NCBI GenBank assembly: GCA_005656395.1
Contig: SRSI01000050.1
Coordinates: forward strand, 2,480,001 to 2,544,000
DNA: 64,000 nt
Direction of reading: 5' to 3'
Origin: Strongyloides papillosus
Taxonomy: Eukaryota; Nematoda; Chromadorea; Rhabditida; Strongyloididae
Positions 25,034-36,775 of the stretch are shown in pieces (position 1 is the stretch's first letter; every line of letters begins with the position of its first letter). The position numbers and the translations under genes were made by a program. Under the pieces are notes generated by a model, which made no database searches, had not been told where the DNA came from, and saw nothing but the letters and a program-made list of their open reading frames with translations.

Positions 25034-28000
25034 TTTGTTAGGCTATTTATTATTGTGTCACCCTAGAGATGTATTTTTTTTATTTTTAATTTAGTACTTC
25101 AGGTTGTTGAGAGCTCGTTGAGCCGTGTGAAAATTGATGGTTATCGTTTTATCGTTCTGATTTGTATGATATGGAGAGTGGTTTATGTTAACTTATATTT
25201 TGGAATGATCATTTGGTATGTTGGAGAGGAGGTTTAGGTGGTAAATGGATATTTTTTGAATTACATTATTTGATATTTTTAATTATCAATTGATGGGTTT
25301 TATGCACCGAGTTGAGGAAGTATAGTGGTAAACAAGAATGCTATTTATAAATAACTTCCTTGTTCTTATATAGATCACTAGATATCCGCAGACCATAAAT
25401 TAAAAATAAGACATTTTTAACATATAAAATCGAAACATTAAGCCGAAAAACATATTTTAAATATAAATAACAGCAATACGTCTTATAAAGTAAATGTATC
25501 AAGTTTAATTAAATGAATATCCAATTTGAGAGATGATCAAATTCCAGGAAAACGAGAAAAATAAATAGAAAATACTTCTAAACTTATTATTAATGATTGT
25601 AATAATCTTTTTTATCCTTTGATTTGTGATGCCTTTAATTTATAACACTTAAAATTTAAATTAAATTCTCATTTTGTTTCTGTCAATTAAAGATTGACAA
25701 TCTAAATATATGGATGAACTTTAAGAACAAGTATATTAATATTTATTAACATGTGAAAACTGACAACTTCAATAACTTACAATAAAAATTGAATATAGAT
25801 AGAATATAATTTTATTAATATCAAAAAATACGTGCATATTTAAGGATTGTAGAAAATTTTTAAGTTACAAAAGGTCACAACAAATGAAAGATTAAAGATT
25901 GTCCCATCTTGGAGGAGAAAAAATTAATTAAAAAGCCTACACAAAATTTTTATTTTCCTAAAATTAAGATATAAATAATTAATTTTCAAACTATTCTTAA
26001 TATTTCTCTCATTCATAAAAGAAAGTTATAGGATAATAATTTTTATATGTGAATTAAAAAAAATAAATCCTTTTGATATTATGATATTCGAGAAAAGAAT
26101 ATTTATGGATGTTAGATAAGATATAGAAAATATTTACATAATCCATTAAAGAATGTTATTTAAGATTTATTTTTAATTAAATTTTTTAATAATCCATATT
26201 GACATTATGGGAGTTTTTATACTCTATTTTAAAGTGATTTCATTTATTTTTTTTAATTTATAATAGGTATTCGCATTAAAAAGTTTTCCATTAGTTTTGT
26301 TGTTTATATAATTAATGCTATGATAAAATCCATTTAAAACACTATTTTTGGTACTTATAATTTATTTCATGATAACATTTAGTCTTTATTTACATATTTA
26401 TAAAGTAATAAATTAAAAGTGTTGCTTGAGTATTTAAATCATTGAAATTAAAAGTTTTTATAGCCCTTGAAAGTTGGTGGAATTTTGTTAAATACTAATT
26501 AAAAAAAGATAATCATTATTCTTATATCGAATCTAATAATGTGCATATTAAGTAGTTTTTATTCATCCTTTCTAAGGTAAAGCAAACATATTTGTATAGT
26601 TGTTAAATAATTAGCTACACTAACAAAAAAAAATCTCTTTAAATATTATTCTCCTTAAAATAAACTTTCCATTATCCAACATTCCATCGTCCCTTCTTTA
26701 TATGGTACCCTTTTCCTATAAAAATAGAGATATATGTTTTTCAAAAAGTCAACTCTCATCTTAACAAACATTATTTCATAATTTAACAAAATTCATCCCT
26801 ATAAAGGATATAGTATTAAATATTAATAGGCACAATTAGAATAATTATAAAAATAAATATTACATATACACGTCTCAAAAACTCTTTTCATCCTTTTTGA
26901 TAATAATTTTAGGAGGAATCCATGAAATTTAAGAGGTTTTACTTTATTGAGATAGATTTGGTATTTCCTTAAAAATATTTATAATTATCATTCCTATTTA
27001 ATGATGGACTAAAAATTTGGTTATTATTTTATTTTTGACACGATTGGTAAAAGTAGGAGAGAGAGAGATGGTCCACATTTCATATCTTATTTATATAAAA
27101 CTTTTTGGCAAAATTAATAATATATTTAGATATATTTAAAATTTATCTCTTATTAACAAATATTCCAAAGTTAAAGAATAAATTTGAAATAAATTTTAAT
27201 TAGAAGATTTTTGTGAAAGTTACAAGAGGGAAGAATAATATATATTTAGATACAAGTAATTATATATATATATATTTTTAGTAGTATACTTTGAAGAGAG
27301 AGGGACAAAAAAATAATAGAAGTATTTATATTTGAAGAAAAGAAAACTTTTGTACATCCTTCCTTTTTAACTTCTTTAATTATGTGATAATTTAGATTAA
27401 TGAAAAAAAGGGAAGAAATAAGCTTGATATTTGTTTATTATACTAGTCTTTGATGGATAATGACAAATTCCTTTGATTACTTCCTTTTTATACCATCTTC
27501 AAAAATTCTTAAATATATGTGTAGTAAAAGTTTCTATTTATATATTAATAATAAAAATATTTCTTATTTTTGCTAAAGTATGTAATAAAACTAAAAAATT
27601 ATTTTCTCTCGTGAATGTTGTATTATTTTTAATAAAAATAGGGGAGTTTAATAATTCATAATCTATATACAATTTTCAAAATAGGATATTTTGTTATAAT
27701 ATTAATTAATTATAAAGAATGCCACTTGTAATAGTATGAGTAAAAAAACTTGTTAAAATTTAAATATTCTCTTTTGTTACTTTTTAATAAATGAACACGA
27801 AATGGCATATTGTAATTCACTTTTTAAAAATTCATTTTTTGGTGTTGTTTAAAAAGGAATACATATATTTTTATTTTTAGTTTTCAAAAGATTTAAAGTT
27901 TAATAATAAATTAATGTTAAACTAAACATTATCTCTAATTTCACTGTGAATCTTTATTTAGATTTCTTTTTATTCTGAAATCTCTATTTGTAATTTATTA

Positions 28001-29249
28001 TGTTTAAATGGATGAATAAGATAAATTAACATGATTACCAACGAAACTCTCTTTATTTTCATTTCCTCTCCAACCAACAATAGAATGTTTTACTTAGAAA
28101 AAAATACCATTCAACAATAAAAAGTTTAGATATTCTTAGCAAAAAAAAATAAGCCACCAACTTAGTACTTTATAGATAATATTAACAATCATCCACATAC
28201 TCTAAGTAATCATTGAACAAATCCTAAATTCTTCAATATATTTATTCATTTAGCTACAAAATAACATGAAAAAAATGAAAAAAAAAAACACTTCAAAACC
28301 ACGGCTAATGACTACTAATTCATAGAAAAAAGTCAAAGACCCATATACTTTTTCCAACAAGTTACATATACTATATATATTTCTCTAAAAATATACATAT
28401 AAATGTGTATATTAATATATTATTTAATCTATATAAAAATATCATCTTACCTCTCACTATTGCCATCTTAAACCATCATTTATTTTAATATTTTATATAT
28501 AGAAAAAAGTGTTAAAAAATAAATTTTTAATTTTGTGTACCTTGTTGTATTGATACTTTTTACCATAAAAGGGTATTTTAAATATCAATGTCGGTTTATT
28601 TATAGATATTTATCAGAAACGATAGGAAAATCTTTTCTTTTTTTTAAATAACACACTCCACCCCCTATTGGAGGGAAAGTGATAAATTAAAAAAGATCTT
28701 TTATTACTTTTTCTGCTATTCATACTATATCATAATTTTTTTTATAACAATTCATATCATTTCAATAATTTTAATTGTTTTATTAATAATTTTTATAAAT
28801 AAAATGTAAATGCTATCATCCTTTTCAGAATATTTAAACGATACAATTATCCATAAAAAATTAATTGTATATTCTAAAAAGGATAAAAATAAAATTATAT
28901 TTTTTAATTCATCTAATACAGTATACATATTCCTTATTAGTATAATAAAAAAAACAGAAACTTTAAACAAAAGTACAAAAAAAATACAGGAATAATCTTC
29001 AATGTCATATTCCTTTTGGCTTAGGAAGTACAACAAAAGACAAAATAGAAATAAAGGAAAAAAAATAACGCTAATATCAATAAGACTGCATCATCCCTTT
29101 GAAGATAAATATAAAAATTCTACTAATAAATAACTTATATCAAAATCTATTCCTGAAATTCCGTAAAAATACATACACAACTTTTTATTAAACTTCAACA
29201 CTTCTTTTTTTCCTTTTATCAAATACAAAAAATTGAATAAAAGGAAAAA

Positions 29250-30115
29250 ATGTTTTATCCGTGTTTATCAATTCTTATCCTGACATCTATAATGGGTTGT
29301 TGTATTATATTAGCTATTATTGACCTTGAAGTTTATAATTTTGGTTTGTATATTGTTTTACTTTGTATTGTGGGTAAGTTACTTTTTTTATATAATTACT
29401 TTATACTTTTTTATGCTTCTAAAAATAATCTATTGTGTTCTTATTTTTTAGGTACAATGATTGCGTGTGCACTTTGTATAGCTAATCCTAATGCCTGTCC
29501 CAATCCTCAATGGTATACTAATTTCTGTCTCCTAATGGAGGTAAGAAAAAGTTTTTCTTATAATTATTTTAACCTTTAAACTTTTACCGTAATTACTTTT
29601 TTAAAAATTTTATATTTACAGGAAATGTACCCAGTTCCTAATGACATTGATACTGAGTCCCCAAAAATGTCCGGTCTCCGGAAACAAATGCTGTCTCATT
29701 ATGGTGGTAGCATGGCAACAAATGTCAACTCAAATACAGGATTTAATTCAGGTGAAGAATCAAAAACTGGGAACCGTTTCGAGAACAAAGGTACAGTTGC
29801 AATGTTGGCACCGGCTGTTCATATTATGCATCAGGTATGGAGGGGTATGGCATGGGTTACAGATGCTGTTGATGAGGAGGAAGATAATAGAACACACAGT
29901 TATTGTACAATGGAACATGGGACTAGTTTCAGTTCAAGAACTAATAGTGATGTTGGGTTACCAACTAAGAAATTAAGTACTATTGTTGAATCATCTGGTG
30001 GTAGTTTTGTAATCGAACAGGTATTTTTTTTAATATTTTTTTAACTCTAATTATTATTTCTTTTATTTAGGATGAAACAAGTGATTGTACATCAAGATAC
30101 GATGAAATTCTATAA
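29250..30115 (+). CDS. Unrecognised membrane protein with two N-terminal TM segments
   Basis: Four exons (29250-29373, 29452-29540, 29622-30020, 30071-30115) with short canonical introns (78, 81 and 50 nt; GTAAGT..TTTTAG, GTAAGA..TTACAG, GTATTT..TTTAG) give 218 residues. Two hydrophobic segments (about 4-25 and 32-52) contain paired cysteines. A short Cys/Pro/Asn-rich stretch follows (ANPNACPNPQWYTNFC), and then a hydrophilic Ser/Thr/Glu-rich tail of about 145 residues ending in RYDEIL. The second hydrophobic segment is built across an exon junction, which supports the splicing model. The tail is presumably cytoplasmic. It resembles the general build of small nematode tetraspan-like or claudin-like fragments, but only two helices are visible and I recognise no family. 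Confidence 0.75.
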
Positions 30116-30725
30116 CATTTCATTGAAAACCCAAAGAAAAAGTCTCTAAAAAGTAATATATATCAATAGCATATCTCTTATTTATTTTCCCTTATTAATA
30201 ATATTAATAATCTATTTTTACCATCCTCCTTCATTTTCAAAAGAATTTTTTTACTACATTACAGGTTTCTCATATTACTTTTTATATTTTCCTTCCCTTA
30301 AATTATAACTATTTAAAAGATAAAATAATAAAAAAATATCTACTCACCACAAATACTTCGTTTTTCACATATATTAAAAAACATAAAGTGTTTATCTTTC
30401 ATTAATATAAAAAAAACATAAATATAATATTTGTTAATGTTTTTTTAGTTTCCATTAAATTGGTTTTTCTTTTATAATCAGAAAAAGAAATTCCTTTCCT
30501 ATGGTAACTTTAAAAAAAACTGTTAAAAATAGTGAAAGATGAAAATAAAAATAGTTTTTCATTTTTAAATCGACATTACTTTAAAAAAACAAAAATTTAT
30601 TTATATATATCCGGTTCAGGAGTTAAAGGATGACTCCTTTTAAGAGTTAATTGTAGGCAATTTAAAGGTGATGGAGAAAATTACTATATATATCGTGACC
30701 ATAAATACCTGGTGGATTAGTTATC
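30116..30725. other. Intergenic region with collagen promoter
   Basis: Holds the 3' flank of the two-TM gene and the upstream region of the collagen gene. A short hairpin (GGAGT...ACTCC, about 30619-30637) and a TATA-like element (30684-30692) lie before the collagen start. Confidence 0.5.
30684..30692 (+). promoter_or_regulatory. TATA-like element of the collagen gene
   Basis: CTATATATATC lies about 35-40 bp upstream of the collagen ATG in a gap otherwise free of coding signals. This fits a focused promoter with a very short leader. Confidence 0.4.
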
Positions 30726-31843
30726 ATGAAATCTAACAAATTTTTCCTCTCAACTACGATTTGCCTTGTTTCCTCAATATGCCTAATGTTATGGATTTTT
30801 TTTATTTTTATTTTAAATGATATCAATGATTTTCATGCTCTATCAGTTGGGGAGATAAATAATTTTAAAAGTCGTGCTAATGGGATATGGAATGAAATTG
30901 TTGGGATTTATAAAATTATTGATGATAATGTTGTTTTGAGGGCTAAGAGGCAGTATGATATGGGGATTAGTTTTGGAAGAAATTTTTTCCCGGAAATGGC
31001 TTGTTTACCTGGTGAGAGAGGCTCTCCAGGACTCGATGGTGAAGATGGCATACCGGGAGAGAATGGTTTAGACGGCGCTCCAGGAAGGGATGGAAATAGT
31101 GTTAATCAAGATGGTGGTGTGTTGAAATGTCAAGTTTGTCCACCTGGACCACAAGGACTACCTGGTATTGATGGCCCTCCAGGTCCTAAAGGATTGAGTG
31201 GACCTCCTGGACCACCAGGTCCACCTGGACAGCCAGGAGCTCCAGGTCGAATGGGTATACAAGGAGATCCAGGTCCAACTGGACCACCAGGAAAAGATGG
31301 AATGCCTGGTAGGCCAGGAAACTGCGGAATCAAATATATTTCTAATCCTGGACCACCAGGACCACCTGGAATGCAGGGAAAAATGGGTAGAAGCGGTAAA
31401 CCAGGACTCAAAGGATCGGCTGGAAGTCCAGGACCAATGGGACCACCTGGTCTTCAAGGACAACCCGGAAAGAACGGTTTAAATGGTATACCAGGGGTCC
31501 AAGGCCTACCAGGAGTCATCGGAAGTGACGCAGGTAACTTTTACTTGTTTTATTATCCCATAAATACATTTTATTTTTAGCATATTGCCCTTGTCCTTCA
31601 AGAACAACAATAAATATATCATCTCCAAAGAGACCTCCGTCTGTTGAAAGCAAAAAACTATCAACAACAAGAAAACCACCACTACTAATTCTTCCCGAAT
31701 TAAAACCACTTCCAAAATTAAACAACAACTACATCTCCGATCACCAAGTTTCCTACATAATACCAAATGCTAGAAGAAAATTGTACTTTGCCCGAAATGG
31801 ACACATAAGGCATCCATTAAGAATAAAACACACTAACCATTAA
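30726..31843 (+). CDS. Cuticle collagen
   Basis: Exons 30726-31533 and 31581-31843, with a 47-nt intron (GTAACT..TTTTAG), give 356 residues. An N-terminal membrane segment and Col_cuticle_N-like region (about 8-60) precede a subtilisin cleavage site RAKR (72-75). Gly-X-Y blocks begin near residue 95 and run to about 265. They are interrupted by Cys-containing breaks (KCQVC near 135; GNCG near 199). The intron interrupts the junction leading to the C-terminal YCPCP cysteine motif, which is conserved in nematode collagens. The C-terminal domain is unusually long and basic (about 85 residues), without Gly-X-Y. Such proteins are trimerised, secreted by the epidermis and cross-linked into the cuticle. 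I cannot assign the specific col gene. Confidence 0.93.
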
Positions 31844-32076
31844 GTACAACAAATTTTAAAATATTAATATATTCACTGCATGAAAAAAAAACTGAAATGT
31901 TATAAAATTAACATATACTTAAATATTAAAAATGTTAAAATAAATATAAACTTTTGTCAGTAATAATTTATTTCCGCATAAATGTAAGTTTCAAAATTAA
32001 AAAAGAAGTTATAAATACACGTAATATATACAAAAATATCTTACAAATTCAATACACAAAATGAAAAAGAGAGTTA

Positions 32077-33708
32077 TTAATCATCATCAGAATCAGAGAT
32101 ATTTCCGAATACACTGACAGCCTGCTGAGGGGGTGTGTTTAATTTATCTCCACTGGTTGAATCAGCATTGGTAGGACTAAATTTGGGTTGAGATGTTGAG
32201 TTTTCATTGGAAACAAAAGAAGAGTTTGTCTCCATTTGTTGTGAATCATCATCGCTTGACATTTGCATTTGCTCAAACTCCTCTCCGTTTGATTTAAATT
32301 TAGGTTCCGGGGCTTCAAAGGAATTGCCATAAGTTTCGTAGTCACCCTCGAAACCACCATTTTTATTGTAATTATCTATTGCACGGGTGAAATCAACGAC
32401 TGTTGTGTCCATGCGACATATTTTTTCTAATGTTGTATCGTGGAATGCCTCTTCATCCTCCATAGCTGATTGTTTATGTACTTTTTCTATTATCTCACAT
32501 ACTTCCTCTTCATCTGTCATCTTGAATAGTAATACATGTCCCTCTGAGGATCCAACAAACAGAACATTTGAATCAGTCAAAAATTCTAAACAGTTGAACT
32601 GAATCTTCTCTGTGAAGTGGAATCTCTGTAAAGGAAGATTATTCTTTCCACTCCAAATAATCAGTAGTTTATCAGTACCATTATTTAAAGTAGCAAATCT
32701 ATCAATATACGATTCCTTCTGAACAACAATAGTTGTGATAGCACTATGATGAGCAGTAAACATCCCAACAACAGAATCCTCTGTATTCTCTTCAGTAGTA
32801 ATCTTGAGAAGAGTACCATCATAAAATCCAAGTATCAAATGAACATTGTCATTTAGAACAGCCATAGCAGATATCCTACGGTGTTGGAAACTATCGACTT
32901 TATGCCTCTTATATCCTGTCAAAGCATCAACAACAAAGATAGTTCCATCGGTTGTTGCAATGACATAAGACCTCATATCTGGAGCCAGCATTCCCATTGA
33001 GATCATTGTTTTACCATAATTAATGGGTTGAGAAAAATTTGGTTTATCCTCACGGATCTTCATAATATTGATTGTCTCCTTTCCTGATACATAAATTACG
33101 GAGTCAGTTGAACTGTGGTATTGAAGGCACCTTTCAAGTTGTGTTTTTGGGATAGGAATCTCATTGCAAATAATTCTTCCAACCTCCCCAGCCAGAACAA
33201 CTTGAACAACCTTACCACCCAGACTTTGGAGGAAAACAACATTCTCCTGTGAGATACTTTTTATGACATGAACCAAATGAATTTTTATTGAATGCATAAA
33301 CATACAATCCAAATATTTTAATGAAACATAAGGGAACTTCCGGTTTCTTTTAAAATCAACACCTTTAAATAGATGAATGGCATCTGGACATATAGCAGCA
33401 ACAAAAAATTTATATGGATCGTTTCCTTCTCTAAAACTACAAATTTCAAGGATTCTACTTATTTTTGTTTTACAATCTTTTAGATCAACGTGAGGCATGA
33501 AGGCATAGTGATGAGCACCTGATCCTTTGCTGGCTACATCAAGTGGTTCCTGGAAATTTTGTTACAATTATTATTAAAGTATGTTTTATATTCTTACTAT
33601 TTCAAGTTGGTACTTTCTTATTGCTTGAGCTATATTTTTTTCTGCATCCTTTATGCAGGCAAGAGTTTTTGGAACTACAGAAACTGGGATAGTGATGACA
33701 GGCTCCAT
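32077..33708 (-). CDS. Unrecognised WD40-like beta-propeller protein
   Basis: Exons 33708-33598 and 33549-32077, joined over a 48-nt intron (GTAAGA..TCCAG), give 527 residues. The N-terminal helix (to about 37) is followed by degenerate WD-type repeats. Typical blade ends include DGTIFVVDALTG, DGTLLKI after HLILGFY, and GTDKLLIIWSG and EGHVLLFKM further on (about 215-390). The last 130 residues are disordered, rich in Asn, Ser, Glu and Gln, and end in an acidic SDSDDD tail. There is no signal peptide or TM segment, so it is probably nuclear or cytosolic. I recognise no named orthologue; a scaffold role is only the general expectation for propellers. Confidence 0.8.
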
Positions 33709-34817
33709 ATTGATAATTTAAATAATTAATAGGAAGAGAAAGAAAAATTAAAAGATACGAGCTCTTTAAATAACCAGAGCTTTTTTCAATTTTTTTCTGT
33801 TCGAGATGATTAGAAATTGTTTTGGCAAAATGTTTATTTTAGAAAAAATTTACTTGTAACTTTGTGTTTTGATGCCATGAAAACACAACAAAGCGACGTT
33901 TTTGGATGTAGTAGAAATGGATTATCTGCCAATCTTAAGCATCATTTTTCAAAATGGTAGATATTTAAATCTAGTGAATTTTAATGAATAGATATTTTAC
34001 TATAATAATTCGCTGACAGTTTCATTATATAAAGAATTATAAGTTGGAAAGTTTGACTGTAACAGAGATGATGCACCTGTATGATAAATTTACTAAACCT
34101 CAACAATTTTCAGATATTTTTTTTACTATATTTGAGAATGTGTTTAAGTAATGAGAATATGAAATAATTATTTTTATGTTAAATCAAGCAAAATTTGTAT
34201 AGTATTTTAAATTGTTTCCAACATTATTTTTAATAATCTTTAATTTTTAAAAAATTTACCATTAAAGTTGTATATTTGTTTCAATGTATCTTTCTTTAAA
34301 ATAATTCACAATAATTAATTATCAATAATGCAAATAAAAGATAAAGATATTTATTCTTTTACAAACTACATAATTTTATGAAATATGCATAGTAGTTAGA
34401 AACCGTCTTAACATTCTTTTGACAGTTTAATAAACGCTAAAAATGTTCAAGAATTATGAAAGTAAATATTTACAATAACCCAGAGTAATATATATCTAAT
34501 CTGTTTAAAATGATTAATTAAACATGCTATTTAAATATTTGCTCGTGATTAATTAGTAAAAAACTATAAATTTTCTTACTTTTTTATATTACAAGCAAAA
34601 ACAGAAGTATTTAATGCTTGATAATATTACTTAAAGTTGCCTCCGATAAAAAAACTATAAAAAAGCTGTAGAAAAAAACTTAAGTCACAGATAAATGAAA
34701 ATCATACAAAAATTTTTAATTATAAAAATGTTTTAACATCCAGCTGATTTAGGGACTATAGAGAATGTTTGTTTTTACAACTAGAAAAAAATACCTTTCC
34801 TAATATACTCATGATTG
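33709..34817. other. AT-rich intergenic region upstream of the WD40-like gene
   Basis: About 1.1 kb ending where the duplicated astacin unit begins. A small inverted repeat AGCTCT..AGAGCT followed by a T run lies near 33748-33775. Nothing else is recognised. Confidence 0.5.
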
Positions 34818-35073
34818 CAAAATTTTTGCAGTGAAAAAATATTTTAATTTTTAGTTTATGATGTGATTAAAAAATTGATTTTAAACATTTTTTTTATTAA
34901 AAAAAGATAATCATATATATTATTAATGCTCAATTCGCTTAAATTATAAATTAATCTTACTAAAATTCTATTTATTAATAGAATAAACTTTTTTGATCGT
35001 TGAAGGAATATAAATTCGAGTAAATATTTTCCACCATTAATTTTTCGAAATTATTAAGGAAAATAAATACATT

Positions 35074-36405
35074 CTAGGGAGATGATGTAGATGTTGTAGT
35101 TGTTGGAGATGTTGTAGTTGTTTTATTAATTTCTTGGTATGTCAGTGAAAATGTATGGTTATTTTGTTTCGCATGCCACATAATTATGACATCATCACTT
35201 TCTGAAGTAATATTGACTGGCAGATCCGTTTCATTGCATAAACAAAGCCCAGTTACAGATTTATCTATTTTATGCTTAATTTCTAATGCCATTCCTGTGA
35301 AACAATATAAACCGTTGGATGTGTCTGGTGCGGGATTAGCAATTAATTTTGTGATGTTTAAAAACACGAGTTGACCATTTTTTGACTTAATATGAAAAGT
35401 ACAGTTCATAACTCCAGTTCTATTTAAATTTTGCACTTTATCGGTTGCATTATAATAATATGATTCGCATAAAGTAAAATTTGAATCTGGTTGAAGAATA
35501 CTACAATTATGACCAGCAAATCCACTCGGGCACTTACACTGCGAACAATTTTTTGGGTCTGGATAACCGTAATGATCACAGTTTAATGAAGAATTATTAG
35601 GACAGGAGCTGTTACAATACAAATAATTGATTAATTTAACATCATTAAAAGTATAACCATTTTGTTGACCGATTTGTTGATAATAATTTTGATCTAAAGG
35701 TAAAATTGTTTCATCATCATTAATTGAAAAGTCATATATATCATAATGCATAAGTGAAGTTACATCATAAGATATGCTAAAATTTTCTGAATTTTGTAAT
35801 GGTTCTAATGCAAAATTAAATTTTTGATGTGTAATTATATTTTTTTTTATAACTTTAATGTATTTATCTCTATCTCTTCGTGATTGTTCATGACGTAATC
35901 CTAAAGCATGGCCTAATTCATGAAGTACAGATCCAATGTTATCTGAACAAGATTTGGTTAAATACACAGGTTGAGAAAATTTAACATATTTTCTTCCTAC
36001 CTCTGAAGAACATATTCTTCTGCGATTTGAGAAATTAATTCCATTTCTATTTTTAATATGCTTTAGTGATTCAGTAAAATTAACACATGTCTCTTCTTGA
36101 ATTTTTTCAATTGCACTTTTTATGATAGTTTTATTAAGATTTTTACCTATATAATATTCTATTGGGAATTCCCACTTGAATTTGTCTTTTTTGACTGCAC
36201 TTTTTCTTATTCTTGTTTTGCTCGTTTGATCCTTATCATTTGCAATATTTTCATGAGATTCGGTTGTTGTTGAAATACTTCTATTAAAAACATAATTCTG
36301 AAGTGTATTTTAAGTTGGAATATTAGATTGTATAAAGATACAACATACGATTTCTATAAGAATAGTTAATATAAGAACAGCTGAAATTACTAAAAAATTA
36401 GGCAT
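35074..36405 (-). CDS. Astacin-family zinc metalloprotease, copy A (426 aa)
   Basis: Exons 36405-36349 and 36297-35074 are joined across a 51-nt intron (GTATGT..CTTCAG). The intron contains an in-frame TAA, so it must be removed. Residues 1-19 form the hydrophobic signal or anchor. A very short pro-region (about 20-52) ends in basic RIRK. The astacin domain (about 53-225) has the zinc site HELGHALGLRHE (H146, H150, H156) and Met-turn SLMHYD (Y204). Its four conserved cysteines are present. An EGF-like module follows (CPNNSSLNC to GFAGHNC), then a CUB-like domain and a Thr-rich tail. All catalytic residues are present, so it should be active after maturation. Strongyloides has greatly expanded secreted astacins linked to host invasion; that role is inference here. 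Copy B lies directly upstream in the same orientation. Confidence 0.93.
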
Positions 36406-36448
36406 AATTTCTAAACTTATGTCATTAATTGTTTAAATAAAATGACTT

Positions 36449-36463
36449 GTATATATATATAAA
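36449..36463 (-). promoter_or_regulatory. TATA-like element of astacin copy A
   Basis: TTTATATATATATAC on the minus strand lies about 45-60 bp upstream of the ATG. The equivalent site for copy B (about 38417-38427) is conserved within the duplication. Confidence 0.4.
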
Positions 36464-36775
36464 AAAAGTTATGTATGAAAATGTTTTAAAATAAAGGTTA
36501 CTACAATTTTTGTATAAACTTTCTAATGGTGACGTATCATAAAGTTTGATACAAAACATTTAGGTAAATTTACAAAAAGGATATTTAAAGTCTCCATGCT
36601 AGAAAACGGAATTCTAATCCGATGTAATTTAGCAATGAATGTATACTTTTATTTGAAAATGTACTCTACTACAACAAAGTGATAAATTTTAGTATACGAT
36701 GTCAAAAAAGTTTTGCGGCACAATTTTAGGTAATTTCAATAAGATACTAAGGTCTGTTTTTTTATTAAATGAAAT

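Larger units (their letters stand above)
24785..29249. other. 4.5-kb AT-rich intergenic region
   Basis: Lies between npp-19 (-) and the two-TM protein gene (+). The first 450 bp (to about 25260) are clearly less AT-rich than the rest. They contain an E2F-like site (24958-24965) and a hairpin-forming repeat (25003-25033). The remainder is AT-rich filler with an AT run near 27261-27280. No tRNA, snRNA or coding exon could be supported. Confidence 0.55.
34818..36775. repeat. Tandem duplication unit A (astacin gene plus flanks)
   Basis: The segment aligns end to end with 36776-38754. It covers the 3' flank, the whole astacin gene, the TATA-like promoter and upstream sequence. It starts at a 17-bp motif CAAAATTTTTGCAGTGA that recurs at the unit junction and at the far end with two base changes. 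Confidence 0.9.

Noticed and set aside
31130..31482. Other-frame open reading frames across the collagen repeats
   Set aside because: They are shadows of the Gly-X-Y repeats, caused by the repeated GGA/CCA codon pattern.
36315..36330. TAA suggesting both astacins are pseudogenes
   Set aside because: It falls inside a canonical 51-nt intron with GTATGT and CTTCAG, and the rest of the frame is intact with all catalytic residues.
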